From contig CM082584.2 in assembly GCA_040954595.2 (NCBI GenBank), positions 10,912,001-10,976,000 of the forward strand: DNA of 64,000 nucleotides. Direction: 5' to 3'. Numbering within the stretch: the stretch's first letter is position 1; each line of letters starts with the position of its first letter. The position numbers and the translations under genes were made by a program. Shown in pieces: positions 23,001 to 35,646 of the stretch. This DNA comes from Balanoglossus misakiensis. Lineage: Eukaryota > Hemichordata. The notes below the pieces were generated by a model that saw only the letters and a list, made by a program, of their open reading frames with translations, made no database searches and had not been told where the DNA came from.

Positions 23001-26000
23001 TTTTCTGTGTGTGCGGTTGTTTTGTTGTTGTTTGCCAAGTAGTTTTTTGTTGAGTTTTTGGTTGTTTTTGTGTCTGCCAGGTGCTTGGCTGTACTTCACT
23101 TGATGTTTGCATACTCTCTGGTTGTTGTGTTGTTGTCAGCTGAGTGACATCTGGTTGTACATCATCTGTTTTCTCAGTTACTGGCTGTCTTTCCCTTGTT
23201 TGTTGTGTTTCTGGTTGTTTTGCTGTTGTTTGTTGTGTTTCTGGTTGTAGACTCTCTGCTCTCTGTGGTGTTGTCAGCTGCTGATGAGTGACCGGTTGTA
23301 CAACATCTGATGTTTTGGAAGTTGTTGGTTGTCTTTCAACTGTTTGTTGTGTTTCTGGTTGTATTTCCGTTGTTTGTTGTGTTCCTGGTTGTTTTGTTGT
23401 TGTTTGCATAATCTCTGGTTGTTGTGTTGTTGTCAGCTGAGTGACATCTGGTAGTACAGCATCTGTTTTTTGAGTTACTGGTTGTATTTCCGTTGTTTGT
23501 TGTGTTCCTGGTTGTTTTGTTGTTGTTTGCATAATCTCTGGTTGTTGTGTTGTTGTCAGCTGAGTGACATCTGGTAGTACAGCATCTGTTTTCTGAGTTA
23601 CTGGCTGTCTATCTGTTGGTTGTTGTGTTCCTGGTTGTTTTGCTGTTGTTTGTCGAGTTCCAGATTGTTCTGTTGCTTTTTGTGTCCGTGGTTGGACAGC
23701 ACTTGATGTTTGCCAAGTTAGCGAGTGGTCTGCAACTGTTGTTTTCTGTGTGTGCGGTTGTTTTGTTGTTGTTTGCCAAGTAGTTTTTTGTTGAGTTCCT
23801 GGTTGTTTTTGTGACTGCCAGGTGTTTGGCTGTACTTCACTTGATGTTTGCATACTCTCTGGTTGTTGTGTTGTTGTCAATTGAGTGACACCTGGAAGAA
23901 CAGCATCTGTTTTTTGAGTTACTGGTTGTCTTTCCGTTGTTTGTTGGGTTCCTGGTTGTAGACTCTCTGCTCTCTGTGGTGTTGTCTGCTGATGAGTGAC
24001 TGGTTGTACAACATCTGATGTTTTCGAAGTTGTTGGTTGTCTTTCAACTGTTTCTTGTGTTCCTGGTTGTCTTTCCGTTGTCTGTTGTGTTCCTGGTTGT
24101 TTTGTTGTTGTTTGCACCATACTCTCTGGTTGTTGTGTTGTTGTCAGTTGTCGAGTGACATCTGGTAGTACAGCATCTGTTTTTTGAGTTACTGGTTGTC
24201 TTTCCGTTGTTTGCTGTGTTCTTGGTTGTTTTGCTGTTGTTTGTTGTGTTCCTGGTTGTTTTGCTGTTGTTTGTTGTGTTCCTGGTTGTTTTGTTGTTGT
24301 TTGCATACTCTCTGGTTGTTGTATTGTTGTCAGGTGAGTGGCATCTGGTAGTATAGCATCTGTTGGTTGTTTTGCTGTTGTTTGCTGACTTTTTGGTTGT
24401 GCTGATGTTGTTGCCAGCCATGTGACATGTTCTACTGCATCTGTTGTTTGTCGAGTTCCTGGTTGTACCGTTGCAGCATTGGTTGTCTGCTGTGTTGGAG
24501 ACTGAACAGCCGGTGTCCTCACAGAATGATCTGTGTTGTCTGATTGTTTTGTTGTCCATTGTTGTGGAAGTGAAGTCCTTTGCACAGTGGTTTGTCTAGG
24601 AGTCTGTTGGCCTGTCATTGGCACTTGATGTGTGGTCAATACTGGTGGTCGCTCTGTCAGTTTGGCTGTGCTTTGAACGTTAGGATAAGCAGTTGCTGTT
24701 GACACACAAATGTACACTCAATTTCTTTTCTTGAAAACAGCTAAGGTTCAATTTTAAAAATATTTATTCTATATTTAGGATTACAACTATTGCATAGCCT
24801 TGGCTTTATGCAAGTAGTTGCTGTTACGACTGCAAATGTTATAGCTGTTATGTTTTTTATTAGTTATTTGGAAGAAAATCTTGACAGTGCGCGTGCTTAT
24901 AAGCTTACTCCGTTTCAATAAATTGGATGATGAACATGTGATTACTCTTTTTATACCAGTTCAAGCTTTCTGGTGTAGACATTTTTGTATAAGTGGATGT
25001 TAGATATCCAGAAGCAGATTTGGATGAGAGACAATAGATAATTAATATAAAACAGCAGATGAAAAAGAAAATATTTAGCCGGAGACTGTCACTTACTCAG
25101 GGTCAGAGAGTTAGAGTAGAGTTTATGAGTCAGAAGAAGAAATATCTGTGAGTGGAAAGGATAGAAAATAAAGGAGCAGTCAGGGTAAAAAGATTTTGTG
25201 CCAGAATCATGAAGCAAATTAAATAACAGATCGGGTGCAACATACAATTATAACAATGTGACATAAATAGACACACACACACACAGTTGTAATATGTATA
25301 CTGAACATCACAGTGCAATTATTCGTGTCCATGACAAGGAACTGAAACTTGAAATTAATATGAAAGTAAAGTTTTAAGACTGAGTCATATAATATTTTCA
25401 TTGTCCAGGATGTGATATACATGATATTTTGATATTTTGAGGATGTCCGGCTGATGTGTCTTGTTCCTTGTAACTTGAATATGCCATAGAGCTACACAAA
25501 CAAACCCACATACAACAGCCATGCCTAATAACCCTAAATTTGCTTCTCTTACTTGGTTCTTTACCACAGCTGTATCGGACCTCCAAATATTTTCTCACAC
25601 CAGGGCAGGCGTCATAAAAAATGCCTGAATTTGCTGGTATGGTACATCTTTGTCTTCCCTGACATCTGGAAAATAAAGTACAAATGTAGTACAGCTGTAG
25701 CCATTTCAGACTGTGTGACTTACCAAATTTCAGATCAATCTGACCAGCCACTTTTGAGATATCAATGAGATATATAGACAGTCAGACACAAACACACAAA
25801 CACTGATATGACATAATCTCATGTGCTATTACTATTATTCTGAAAATCCATCCAAATACCTGTTTTGGACAATTTCAAATGAGCCTTCAAAAATGCAGTT
25901 GGTTTCCGAGATTGTCTCTCCCCTGGTACATGTCCGATCATCAGTACGACCATAATTGGCAAAGTGGATGGTGATGACATCATCATCATCAGCACACGTC

Positions 26001-26724
26001 AGTATCATCTGCTGTTGCTCACATGTAGAGGCTGAATAGATGTTATCAGCTCTTCGTCTCCGCAAATGTGGAACTCCTTCAGAAAGGGATTAGAATTATA
26101 TTTATTTAAGGATGTACGCGCAGAACGTAAACTGGTAAACTGCGTGAACTTGTGCGCAATTGTCTCTTCCCATAAGATTACATTAATATCGCTAGGAAAC
26201 TCTACTATTGTCATTTTCACGAAATTTTAGATAGCTCAGTCAAATAAAAATAAATTCAGTGGTCAAATAAGATTGCATGGTCACCGCACACACATTATTT
26301 TGAGATAAACTTTGCTAATTAAACGTTTTGCCAATAGACAAACTAGACTAGACTTATGACTTGCTGAGTTTTGTAAAGTTGATGGCCTGGTAATTTTAAC
26401 TGGGAGATTTGGAAATTTAAAGCAATGTTAATTCTTCCAACTGTGCGCTGTGGATATGTGAGATTTCTGTTGGAAAAGTCTCTGGGACTTGATCTGTTTG
26501 GTATTTGAAATATTTGACATATATACTACTAAACTAAACTCAAGAAGGTATCTCAAACGTCATGAGGAAAATATCAGTTTCAAAATCTGGCAAGGATGAT
26601 GCAAGTCCAACTCCATACACTCCAAAAGCACTAGAACTAGAGTTAAATGTCAATTCGACTTACCAACTGATTTGCTAAGTAGTGTGAATAGAATAAAAAA
26701 CAGGATGTGGGATTTTGTCTTCAT
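14083..26724 (-). CDS. Latrophilin-like adhesion GPCR with SUEL domain and giant mucin stalk
   Basis: Complete 23-exon gene, 6930 bp, 2309 residues, all phases consistent. Exons (minus): 26724-26664, 26076-25860, 25665-25553, 24695-22428, 22116-20887, 20607-20488, 20387-20281, 20149-19949, 19801-19624, 19457-19305, 19179-18968, 18848-18799, 18679-18559, 18385-18282, 18095-17993, 17893-17740, 17500-17434, 17318-17252, 17049-16955, 16713-16545, 16108-15986, 15482-15407, 15023-14083. Domains: signal peptide (1-20); galactose/rhamnose-binding SUEL lectin (about 35-128; [21 protein letters not shown]); Thr/Gln/Pro mucin-like stalk without cysteine (131-1296); HormR (about 1299-1365); GAIN (about 1373-1620); GPS with CSFWNFTS and cleavage site [10 protein letters not shown] intact; 7TM (about 1680-1930; [39 protein letters not shown]); tail beginning VKKEYRRC and ending ETYL, a class I PDZ-type terminus. 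Architecture matches invertebrate latrophilin/Cirl without olfactomedin. The end of exon 3 could instead be 25565 (same phase). Confidence 0.93.
21935..22116 (-). repeat. Coding trinucleotide repeat in the stalk (Thr/Ala-rich)
   Basis: On the minus strand this start of exon 5 is an ACA/ACC/GCA-rich tract encoding runs of threonine broken by Glu-Ala-Ala. The unit is an imperfect 15-18 bp repeat. All six frames are open through it, giving spurious poly-Gln, poly-Asn, poly-Leu and poly-Val products. Confidence 0.85.
22920..24330 (-). repeat. Nested intragenic repeats in the mucin exon
   Basis: Exon 4 is built of short Thr/Gln/Pro modules ([12 protein letters not shown] and similar) organised in larger units. 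A segment starting at 22921 recurs at 23662 with an exact 741-base (247-codon) offset. A 123-base (41-codon) unit starting at tgtttgcataatctctgg repeats from 23401 to 23524. All offsets are multiples of three, so copy-number change preserves the frame. Confidence 0.85.
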
Positions 26725-29700
26725 CTCTGACAGTGGTACCAGTATAAACTATCCTTCACATCATCTGTAACGACAATATTAAAGAAGTTAGTTAAAGGGT
26801 AAGAGAGACAATAAATTTGGGTTCACACTAGATGCTTATGTTGGCCCTGAGTAGGTTTTGGTCTTATGTGACTTATGTTGGACCAGTCACGTTGGACTTC
26901 GAGTTTAGTCCAGGCATGAAAGGTGAGTTCACACAAGTCTGGTCTATAATTAGAGTGTGGAAGGTATATATGTACAACTGGTTCATATGTGCCAATCAGA
27001 TCTCAGTCCTCTGTGGCTATTTAGTGCTAGGGCATTCAGGCAATGTCAGAAATTGTGATTGCCAAGTATCATGAGGACGGACAAAGACCACATCTATCCC
27101 CAGGGGATTGTTTTTAGCTCTTGCCAGATCCTAGATAAATAGTAGATGTGTGAACTATACAGTTAAGTCATTAACATTCTATTTGGATGAACCATAAACA
27201 ACAGAATTCCTCTTTTTATATTTGCCCTTCCGGCACGTAGGGTATTCAACAATTTCGCACAAAATTTTCTGTTACTCAGCTGTACATGGTAAATTTCAAG
27301 GGCTACCCATGTTGGCATTTGCCATTCAACATGAACCTAACAACTTTATAAACCTAACATATTTTGACCCAATTTTGTGTTTTATGACCTTAACATCTGT
27401 CTGTGTCATGATTTACTATTCTCTGTTCTGCATGCCCAGCCGAATGTAAATTTAACCTACTTTTCCTTCATGGGTCATTATATAGAAACATTTACAACCA
27501 CTGAAATGCCACTGTTAATATTTTATTCGGCTTAAACTGCACTTTTTAAAATAGAATGGTAGCCATTTTGAATTTCAAAGCTTGATACAATGGGGTGAAC
27601 AGCTTCCATGCTGATATATCCGATTTATTATTTTTACCTTAACAGTGACATGATTCTTGAGAACAGGAATGAATAATAACACTTCAGATTTTCAAGGTTT
27701 TAATTAATTTTGAGGTTGATGGATTAAAGCCCTTCGCTGCTTCCAATGGTAAAAGTAAACCAAGGATTCTTTGAAAAGCACTACGTACTGTACTGTATTG
27801 TACACGTACTGTGAATCAGTGAAAGCAGTTGCCCGTGTACTGTAGGCTAGCTCTTTCATTATAGTTCGTGTACACCATCTGTTGCATTTCTTTATCATTT
27901 AGGAAGCGTTCACGAGAAACAAGAACAATAGTATACATACCTGACGATAATTTAAAAGAGTGAATTTTACACGGACTTGTGACGTACAACATACACCATG
28001 GGACTATTTAAACCAGCATGCCTACCGATGACCTCAGTTCAGGTGAAAGTGACACCAGTATTGTCCCACCTGGTGACCTTGAGCGCACTATGATGCATGA
28101 ATATGGAAATATTCATGCAGAGATCGCGATGGCCTCGTACATGGTATCATAGGCAGATCATATTACACCATTTGGACACAACAGACTTGATGTTGCCAAA
28201 ATTACGCCAAAGTCTGGTTGGGTCGAGAGTTTAGAGGCACAGTCAGGGTATTATCATATCAAAGGCTAATTTGGAGATATACAACCCAATTATTATATTT
28301 TTCATGATAGCAGGGCCAACATTATTGACTATCCTCATTCATTTATTGCATAACATCGTCACGTCATTAAATGTAGCAATGACGCAAAAGACATGGGACA
28401 GGTTCTCGAAGAGGACTGAATCACGATTTCCTCCAGGAATTCGAGGACTGGTCACAGAAACAGCAATATGCGGAAAAGTACCGGTGTACAAACGAGAAAA
28501 AGTGAGAAGTCTGACAAGTAATTTACCTGTTCCTGACACTCCCTTGTCCATTCCATGCCTTATCCTGTCGCCCACATTTTTAAAATAATGGGTCAATTAT
28601 ATCTTGAACTACCTCTAACACTTTCACTGACCCATACAAACAGGAGAGACAATAGCCAAACACTGTGACTCATGCTACCGTGGTATCTTAAGATGGGCGT
28701 ATGCCTCCTAATGTATTATTGACTAGAACTTTGTGTCAAAAGGTATTAACACAGGGTTCAATGGCTTTGTTATCAGCGACCACAAGGTGAGGTCAATGGA
28801 TAGTAGACTGGACACTCTAATCTACGCTATGTAGTGGAAGTTGCTTGTTAAAAATGGACAATTTTTCTCTGCTTTTCATGAAAACACTTCTATTAATGTT
28901 TGTGAAGTCTTTACAAGGTTATCTGCCTTGTAGGGCCAAGCCTTGGCAGGCCTGAAGCAGTACATGGGATATAAACTGGACAGATTCCAATCAAACAAAA
29001 GACATAAAGGTTAAGTATTTTCTTGTCTAACAAAGAAAGAAATACCAATGCACGTTCATACTATAGAAGTTTATAAATAACTGTGACTGTGGGGAGCTAT
29101 GAAACCAAAGCTACTTGGAAATACCCAAACCACCTAAATCTTATTGTAACTTAACAAACATCAGCAGACATATTTACATTTGGAACATAAGAGATTCAAC
29201 AAGGCACAAAGTCACTCATTTTTGACATTATTTTGGTTTCTTTGATAGACCCCCCCCCCCAGAAATCAAATGGTCCACCCCTAACTGTATTTAATTACCT
29301 TCACCTTGGCAAAAAAAAAATCGGAATGTAAATGTTTAGTGTATATTAACCTTGGAAAGTTAAATTTCCTTGATCATTCAAGACTAAAAACATTTCGCGC
29401 TATCCTTCAAAGCACGATGGCTGGTTATACCAGTACATATAGGGAAAACTTCACCACACATACAGGAGTTGAAGATCATTTGATGCATATCAGGCGATTA
29501 AAGTTCTGCTCTTTCAAGAGTATGTGTTTTCTTTGACAGCAGAAAGGGTTGACAATTTTCATAGCATGGTCCACGGCATGTACACCACCCACTAATCATA
29601 TAGAAACATGGTAAACATAAACAATTGATTGAAGTAGTTACATAGGTCATATGTACTCGGTAACCATGTCCTAAATAGTCTACATATGGGACTTCTGCTT

Positions 29701-32683
29701 CCGCTCAAATTAGAAATATCTGGTTCTCTGGAGGTAATTCTTGTTCCAGTGTTTCATCTTGATATGGGGGGGGGGGGGGGGCGGTTCACCCCCTGCTAAC
29801 ATGTTGGCACTCCCTAGCAATTTGTGAAGCAGTTACAACATGAGGGCTGGTTGATGCTTTCCATAACGTCAGCCATCAAATCCATTATGTTTACAAAGAG
29901 CAATGCCCTTGATAGTCAATATTGACAATTTAATTGAATTAATATTGAATTCTGTGCTATTTTTGTGTATTATGAAAATATGAGTTATTGTGTAGGTAAT
30001 TTAATTACTGACAAGAACAATTTCTAAATGGCTTCAAACACTGCAGGTTAAAGAACTAAATCAGGACCAAAAGCAAGGAGTTGTGAGGTCGGAGCTTAAT
30101 CCCCCCCCCCCCCACTCCCAGGGGGAAGGGGAATAGCTTATCAACATCAAACTGAGTGATGGGATATTATTGTCTAATTTCCCTATTGCTACATGGGTTC
30201 TCACCATTGGCTGAAAGCTATACTACTAAAGTAAGAATACAAGAAACCAAAATCTGTGGAAATGTCGGTCATCATCATCATTTTTGCTCAGTTATATATA
30301 CCCTAACTGAACACAGAGATCCACTCCTGGAACGAGGTTACTTACCTGCGGATGGTCAAACTTTTAAAATCAAATATGCATATCATAAACAGATCAAGCA
30401 CTTTGATATTTTAAAGCTTAATCAACAACAAAAAACATTAACATGATTAAAAGCCGACAGGTTGGTTTTCGTGCGAGCACGCGGTCACTTTCCAGTGAGG
30501 AGTGCATCTAAATTTGGTTAGCAAACGAGCTCGGTGATTTCGTTTTAAACGTCCATTGAAAACTTACCTATACGAGGCGTCGACGCTACGGTACAATGCG
30601 TAAGTTTCGGCCCAACCCTGTCATACACATAAATGAGTTCAGGGTCGACTCTGGTAGCGCAGAAAGTATACAGCCGAACCCAACTGGCTGAAATTGTAGT
30701 GTGTGAGTTGATACCGTTTGCTGTTCTCACGAAAAGTCGAAAGGTATACACTGCACTTATATCCGATTTGACATCGAATATGTAGGCCTACTTGAATGTA
30801 GATATAGTCGGCCTCGGTGTTCATATCTTGGACAGTTCATCTCCGCGCTGCCTGTGCTTGTCAAACGTTCATCTGCAGCTTTGATCATCCAATAGTTGAT
30901 GTATATAAAGTGGTGAGAAATGCCTAAATGTACAGCACCTCGCTCGACTGTACTAGTTCTTATATATCATGACAGTGCGAAGAGCGCCACCACGAGTATG
31001 TGATTAACAACTGCAACGCAACACAGAGCCAGAGCTGCAGTTTTCTCCCTTCTCTCTCTCTCTCTCTCTATTTCTCACATTGGCAGGAACCCCAATTAAA
31101 CTGAGCGTGTGTGGATCGATTTTTTGCTGCACAAAATACTCAAGTTTCCAAACTCTCCTTTGGCAACTCGATCGATCGTGGTCCTTGTCGGTTGCTATGG
31201 GAACTTCCGAAGGGGAACACAGGGGCTCGTAATGAGTCGATTATGTGGAGACTACATGCGGCATTCAGTTAAAAATTCCGATTTCGACATATTTCGGCAT
31301 TCAGATATTACTAAGAGTTTTAAAAACAGATTTTGAAGGACATTTAAAGTTTAGAATATCCGGCAGCTGCATAACCGGTGGTCCCGGCCAAAATGAAATT
31401 TTAGAGCATTGGCGTCTTATATTGACTTTTCCCCTCTAAATAAAACTTTCGTTGCCTCATTTTTCGGATTTATTTGGTTCATTAGTATATATTTTCCGCT
31501 GGTGTGAAAACTTCACCTACACATATACCGGTGCATGTATATCAGATGGATTCACTACTTAAAATACACGTATTTCATTAAGACTTTAATACCAAAAGAT
31601 ATTCCGCGTTTGGTCTGCAACTGTAGGCCTATATTGAAACCTTTGAGCATTTCACCGTACAATCTCTACTATTTCAACAGTAATGGGGAAATCGGTATTG
31701 CATTTTCTCCAAATCCAAAGGTACATGTATATGCAAGATCTCATGAAGAAAGGGGGCTGCCATAAATTCTATTGGCAATCCGCGCACTATGATCACCAGG
31801 ACATATGACACCAATGCACCAGCCAATCAAGTGCATGTACATTGTACATGTTGTACCATGTATATATCTTAGCCTTTAATAGGCCTACAGTACACGCCCA
31901 TCGGGGTCACTTGCATTTAAGTGTCTGCGTATGCAATCGGTATAGACCGATCTGATTCAAGGTCAGTCATCGGTAATCAGGTAAGTAAATTATATCATAG
32001 AAACAAGCTGGAAGCAAACTGACAGTTCCAATATGACAGCTATTATTTAATTAAGCACCTCCACACATATGAACGTGACCACTATCACTACTGTTACCCT
32101 GCTCTGATTGCGCATGCGTTCAACACCAGAGTAGAACTGTCTAACAATAATTCCAAGGTCACAAACGAAAACTATATTCTTCGAGAACTATTAAAGTATA
32201 TTATGAGGTATATGTGTGTCCAAGTTTAAACCATTTTCAGTCCGTGTGCCACACCACAAATAGTCTAGAATCTATCCGTTCGTAGATTCTAGACTACACC
32301 ACAAAATACGTAAGCCTAAAATGGAGAGATACACTTATTTGGGTAGTCCAGATTTTTACTTGACAACATGCGTCTGAAACGCTACTTAAACGTCTCGGGT
32401 TAAATACTAGCAAGAGACGGCTTTGCCGGCCATACCTGAGCCATTGTTACAAGGATTAAGACCTCTTTGCAACACATTGTCTACAGTTTGTATGTTTGTA
32501 GGCCACGCCGGGGCCATAAATGCTGGTATTTCATGCACTTTGGCCCCGCACATCTATTTTTAGCCCTTGTATCACCAGGGAAATGAAAAGCCTCTGCCCT
32601 GTGTCACTAAACACCCCATCCTTGAAATCTCATGCTCCTATATCATCTATTATTATTTATACATTTGCAGCTAACTAAACAGA
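26725..32683. other. 6 kb region without a recognised gene
   Basis: Lies between the divergent starts of the adhesion GPCR and the LicD gene, so both promoters and any untranslated first exons must be here. It holds C or G homopolymers (about 29252, 29767, 30100), a CT-repeat near 31050, and the hairpin described at 32251. The longest frames (28271-28588, 30156-30446) lack splice partners and recognisable motifs. Confidence 0.5.
32251..32305. repeat. Perfect 14-bp hairpin flanked by a 10-bp direct repeat
   Basis: tagtctagaatcta (32261-32274) and its exact reverse complement (32283-32296) enclose an 8-base loop. acaccacaaa stands on both sides (32251-32260 and 32296-32305). It resembles a very small fold-back insertion with target duplication, or the scar of a template-switch event. 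It lies about 380 bases upstream of the LicD gene start codon. Confidence 0.8.
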
Positions 32684-34729
32684 ATGATGAGAAAGTGTGC
32701 CGCCATCTGCTTCAGGTGTCCCACTTGCTCAAGACGGAGAGTGTTCATCTTGCTAACCTTGATTGTTGCCATGGTGACATTGTTTCACTTCTTCCTTTTG
32801 CCAAAATGGAGTGGTGCCTACAACCAGCCCTGCCAGCTTACGCCTCAACAGCTGGAGGACATGAGACACATGGTCAGGAATATAGTCACCATCTACGAAG
32901 ACATGAACATCACCTACTGGTTAGATTTTGGCACGCTTTTAGGAGCCGTTAGGACAGGTGACATATTAAGGTAACTCCAAGTTCTATGCAAATTCAATTC
33001 TCTTGCTTTGTTATTAGGTTTTACATCGAAAGTGAGCTCTTCGTCATCAGCATAGCCTTTCCTATAGGGACAATATTTTTCTTGCTTCTGGGTTTCAGGT
33101 GATTATTTGAACGAAGTCGTATTCTAGTGGCATTTGCATTCAGTTGCTTATTAATTGCTTGCACTGCTGTTTTTATTTGCTTTGGGCAATGCACAAACAC
33201 CTAATGACACAAGTGGTACAACAAGGATATATAACAACAGCAAACACAATGAGTTGATTGCCTCTTTCACTGAGTTTCAATGCATGAATGATTCTTCCAT
33301 GGTTGGTTTGTCCCGCACCATTCCTGCAGATACTAACTGATACGGTCAGCTGTCCAATCATCTCGATTAATATATACATATAACACCAGGATTAGAAACT
33401 GTAGCAGATGGGGCCCATCCCAAGGCTGGTAAGTTAGGCTGCATCTGATCTGAGATGCAATAGAAACTGAATTAACTCTCCATCATTAACCCATCTAACT
33501 TTCATGCCAACAATATCTAAAGAGTTAGCCTATCAACATAAGAAGACATCCACTCTCACCCAATGGAATCGATAAAAGACAGATACTTGTCCTACAGATA
33601 CCAGCATCATTTCTTTCATAATATCCTTCCTGTACTCTTTGTTTTTTCATTTTAGCATCTTATTGTCAGCTAGGAAACCCTTTAGTGCATCGCTTTCACA
33701 CACTTAGAGCGCCTTTTCCTTTATGTTTCATCTTTCTGTGTGTCATGTGTGCATGCAAACCAGCCTGTGTGTTTAATAATCAATTTCACGTAGCGCCATT
33801 CTGCTACCTGTGTGCTAAAAAGCCCATGTTAACCACTTTCTTAGAAAATGTCAAAATTATGCATTTAATTTGCCAAATTGCAGCATGAATCGTATCACAG
33901 GTAAGTAGGAAAACTTTATTCGAAACTGATAGCAAGCTGTATTGTCCGAGTTTTGTTGTGCCCTCCTCAACCCTTTCACCACCATGGTTCAGTCCAAGCC
34001 GATTGTTTTCTATGGTAAGGTTGGACCTCCATAGAGAGAGCTGGGGGTGAAAGGGTTAAAATAGCCATTCCTCATGCCAGTTTCAATGGACAATTTTCGT
34101 GTTTCAGTGGGTGAAAGCAGAAGTAGGGGCGTAGCAGATATTGAGCCATATTGAAGTTCTATGAATTCTGAATGAAGAAATGCCCAGTATTTAGCTTATC
34201 AACACAACATATTTGTGTATAGTCCGCATTGGTATGTGCGAAAAAAGTTTCAGCCAATGTCCCTTTAATGTATTGTGTGTTCATTTTCAGACATGATGGA
34301 GATGCGGACATTAGCCGAGTAATTCCAGAACGTGGTAGGTACAGTCTGTCCGAGTTCCGCTCGCGACTTCACGACGAAGGCATAGAAGCGAACAGCGTCA
34401 TAGCCTCGTACAAAGGCCTAACAGTCGATCTTCATCTATGGAAAGAGTACGACGGTGAATTTGATGGAAAACCACAGAGAATGCTCCAAAGATATTTTTC
34501 ACAGAGGATACAAAAAGAACTGACAGTTGTTGATCGAACTTACGACAAATTTGTAAGGCTTCCGCGCTCTTGGGTTGTGCCCATGAAAAAAGTTGACTAT
34601 ATTGGAGTCAAAGCCAAAATTCCAAAGGAATACGACAGAGTCTTGAAGAATAGATACCCATTCACATATTTTAAGACGTTTTCTTTGACGGTACCCTATA
34701 AATGGAAATGCTGGGTACCATTTATGTAG
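32684..34729 (+). CDS. LicD-domain type II membrane protein (fukutin/FKRP-like superfamily)
   Basis: Two exons, 32684-32970 and 34291-34729 (726 bp, 241 residues), joined in phase 2 to give ILRHDGDADISRV. The start is the first of two adjacent ATGs. A short basic N-terminus is followed by one hydrophobic anchor (VFILLTLIVAMVTLFHFFLL), suggesting a Golgi type II protein with a lumenal catalytic domain. The LicD nucleotidyltransferase-fold signature is clear: YWLDFGTLLGAVRTGDIL and then DGDADIS, the acidic metal-binding motif, with VDLHLW downstream. LicD proteins transfer phosphocholine in bacteria, and the fukutin/FKRP relatives transfer ribitol phosphate to dystroglycan glycans. The protein is much shorter than fukutin or FKRP (about 460-500 residues) and looks like a minimal LicD domain; donor and acceptor are unknown. 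The intron carries an 89-bp fold-back element. Confidence 0.85.
33969..34057 (+). mobile_element. 89-bp fold-back (MITE-like) element, copy 1
   Basis: Begins aaccctttcacc and ends with the reverse complement ggtgaaagggtt. The inner arms (gtccaa and ttggac) also pair. A second copy of identical length in the same orientation lies at 56499-56587 with 12 mismatches by eye (about 87 percent identity). It sits in the LicD gene intron. No coding capacity and no clear target-site duplication were seen. Confidence 0.75.
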
Positions 34730-35646
34730 AGCATGCATACATCCTTTCCAGTGTCACCATTATCATATTAATGCTTTTTCATGGTTAAACGGGCTTCCTC
34801 TGTTGCAGGTCCAAAATTATGGTACTCTGTTACTTTTAATATTATTAGTTTAACGACTTCAATTTGCTAACTGCTTGCCATTTTATACTTGCCATTTTTA
34901 ACGTTTTTGTGAAGCATATGGAGGCTTTCAACATAATACACTGATAAGAATTTCTTTTATTAATATTATTATTAAACATACAAATGATTCGCACTTTTCA
35001 ATATTTCCACTGTGATATCAAAACACATCACACAATTTATAGGAGGTTAACACATACCCTCAGCTTCAATAGTTTGCTACAGAAATGAAATAAAAAAGGT
35101 GAAACAAATTTTATCATTTGACCTATCACGCAGAAGTTCTACAAATGTATAAGTAGAAAAAAAAAGATAAAGTCGGTGTGTGTGTGAACACAATACAAAT
35201 CATCAGCCAGTGACAGGCTCTACAAACACACAAAAAAAAGACGGGTATATTACCGCAAGTTTATACAATTCAAATATGTACTACACGTGATGTCCAGTAA
35301 GACAGGATAACTTGGCGTCCAGTGCAAGTACAAAACTCGGGTAAGAAGTGAAATCTGTGCTCTCAGCCGTTGTGGTAACCATGGAGATGTGGTAATTTGG
35401 ACTGCCATATTTGGCATCATTGCACACAGATTCAAACTTCATACTCTTTAGTACTAGCAGATATTGAACTGTACCTAGCTAGCTTATATTAGTACCGAAC
35501 TCTGCCAAGTTTTCATCACCGGTTCTTGGGTTGAATGCTTCTCTGCATCTATTTCAAGTGTGTGGGTGGTTTGGAAGATTTCCTTAATGGAAAGAGCCTT
35601 CCCATTTGAAAATAAAAACACTCTTTTAATATTAAATAATGCAATG
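34730..35646. other. Convergent intergenic space (LicD gene / SPTLC1)
   Basis: 0.9 kb of AT-rich sequence holding the 3' UTRs of two genes that face each other. A TTTAAT at 35625-35630 (ATTAAA on the minus strand), about 20 bases past the SPTLC1 stop, is a weak poly(A) signal candidate. Nothing else recognised. Confidence 0.45.

Noticed and set aside
22463-24187. Cysteine/valine-rich plus-strand frames opposite the mucin exon
   Set aside because: Antisense shadows of the repetitive Thr/Gln coding sequence; no splice partners or domain pattern.
28271-28588. 105-residue plus-strand frame in the 6-kb gap
   Set aside because: No ATG-context, splice or homology support, and the antisense frame is equally open.
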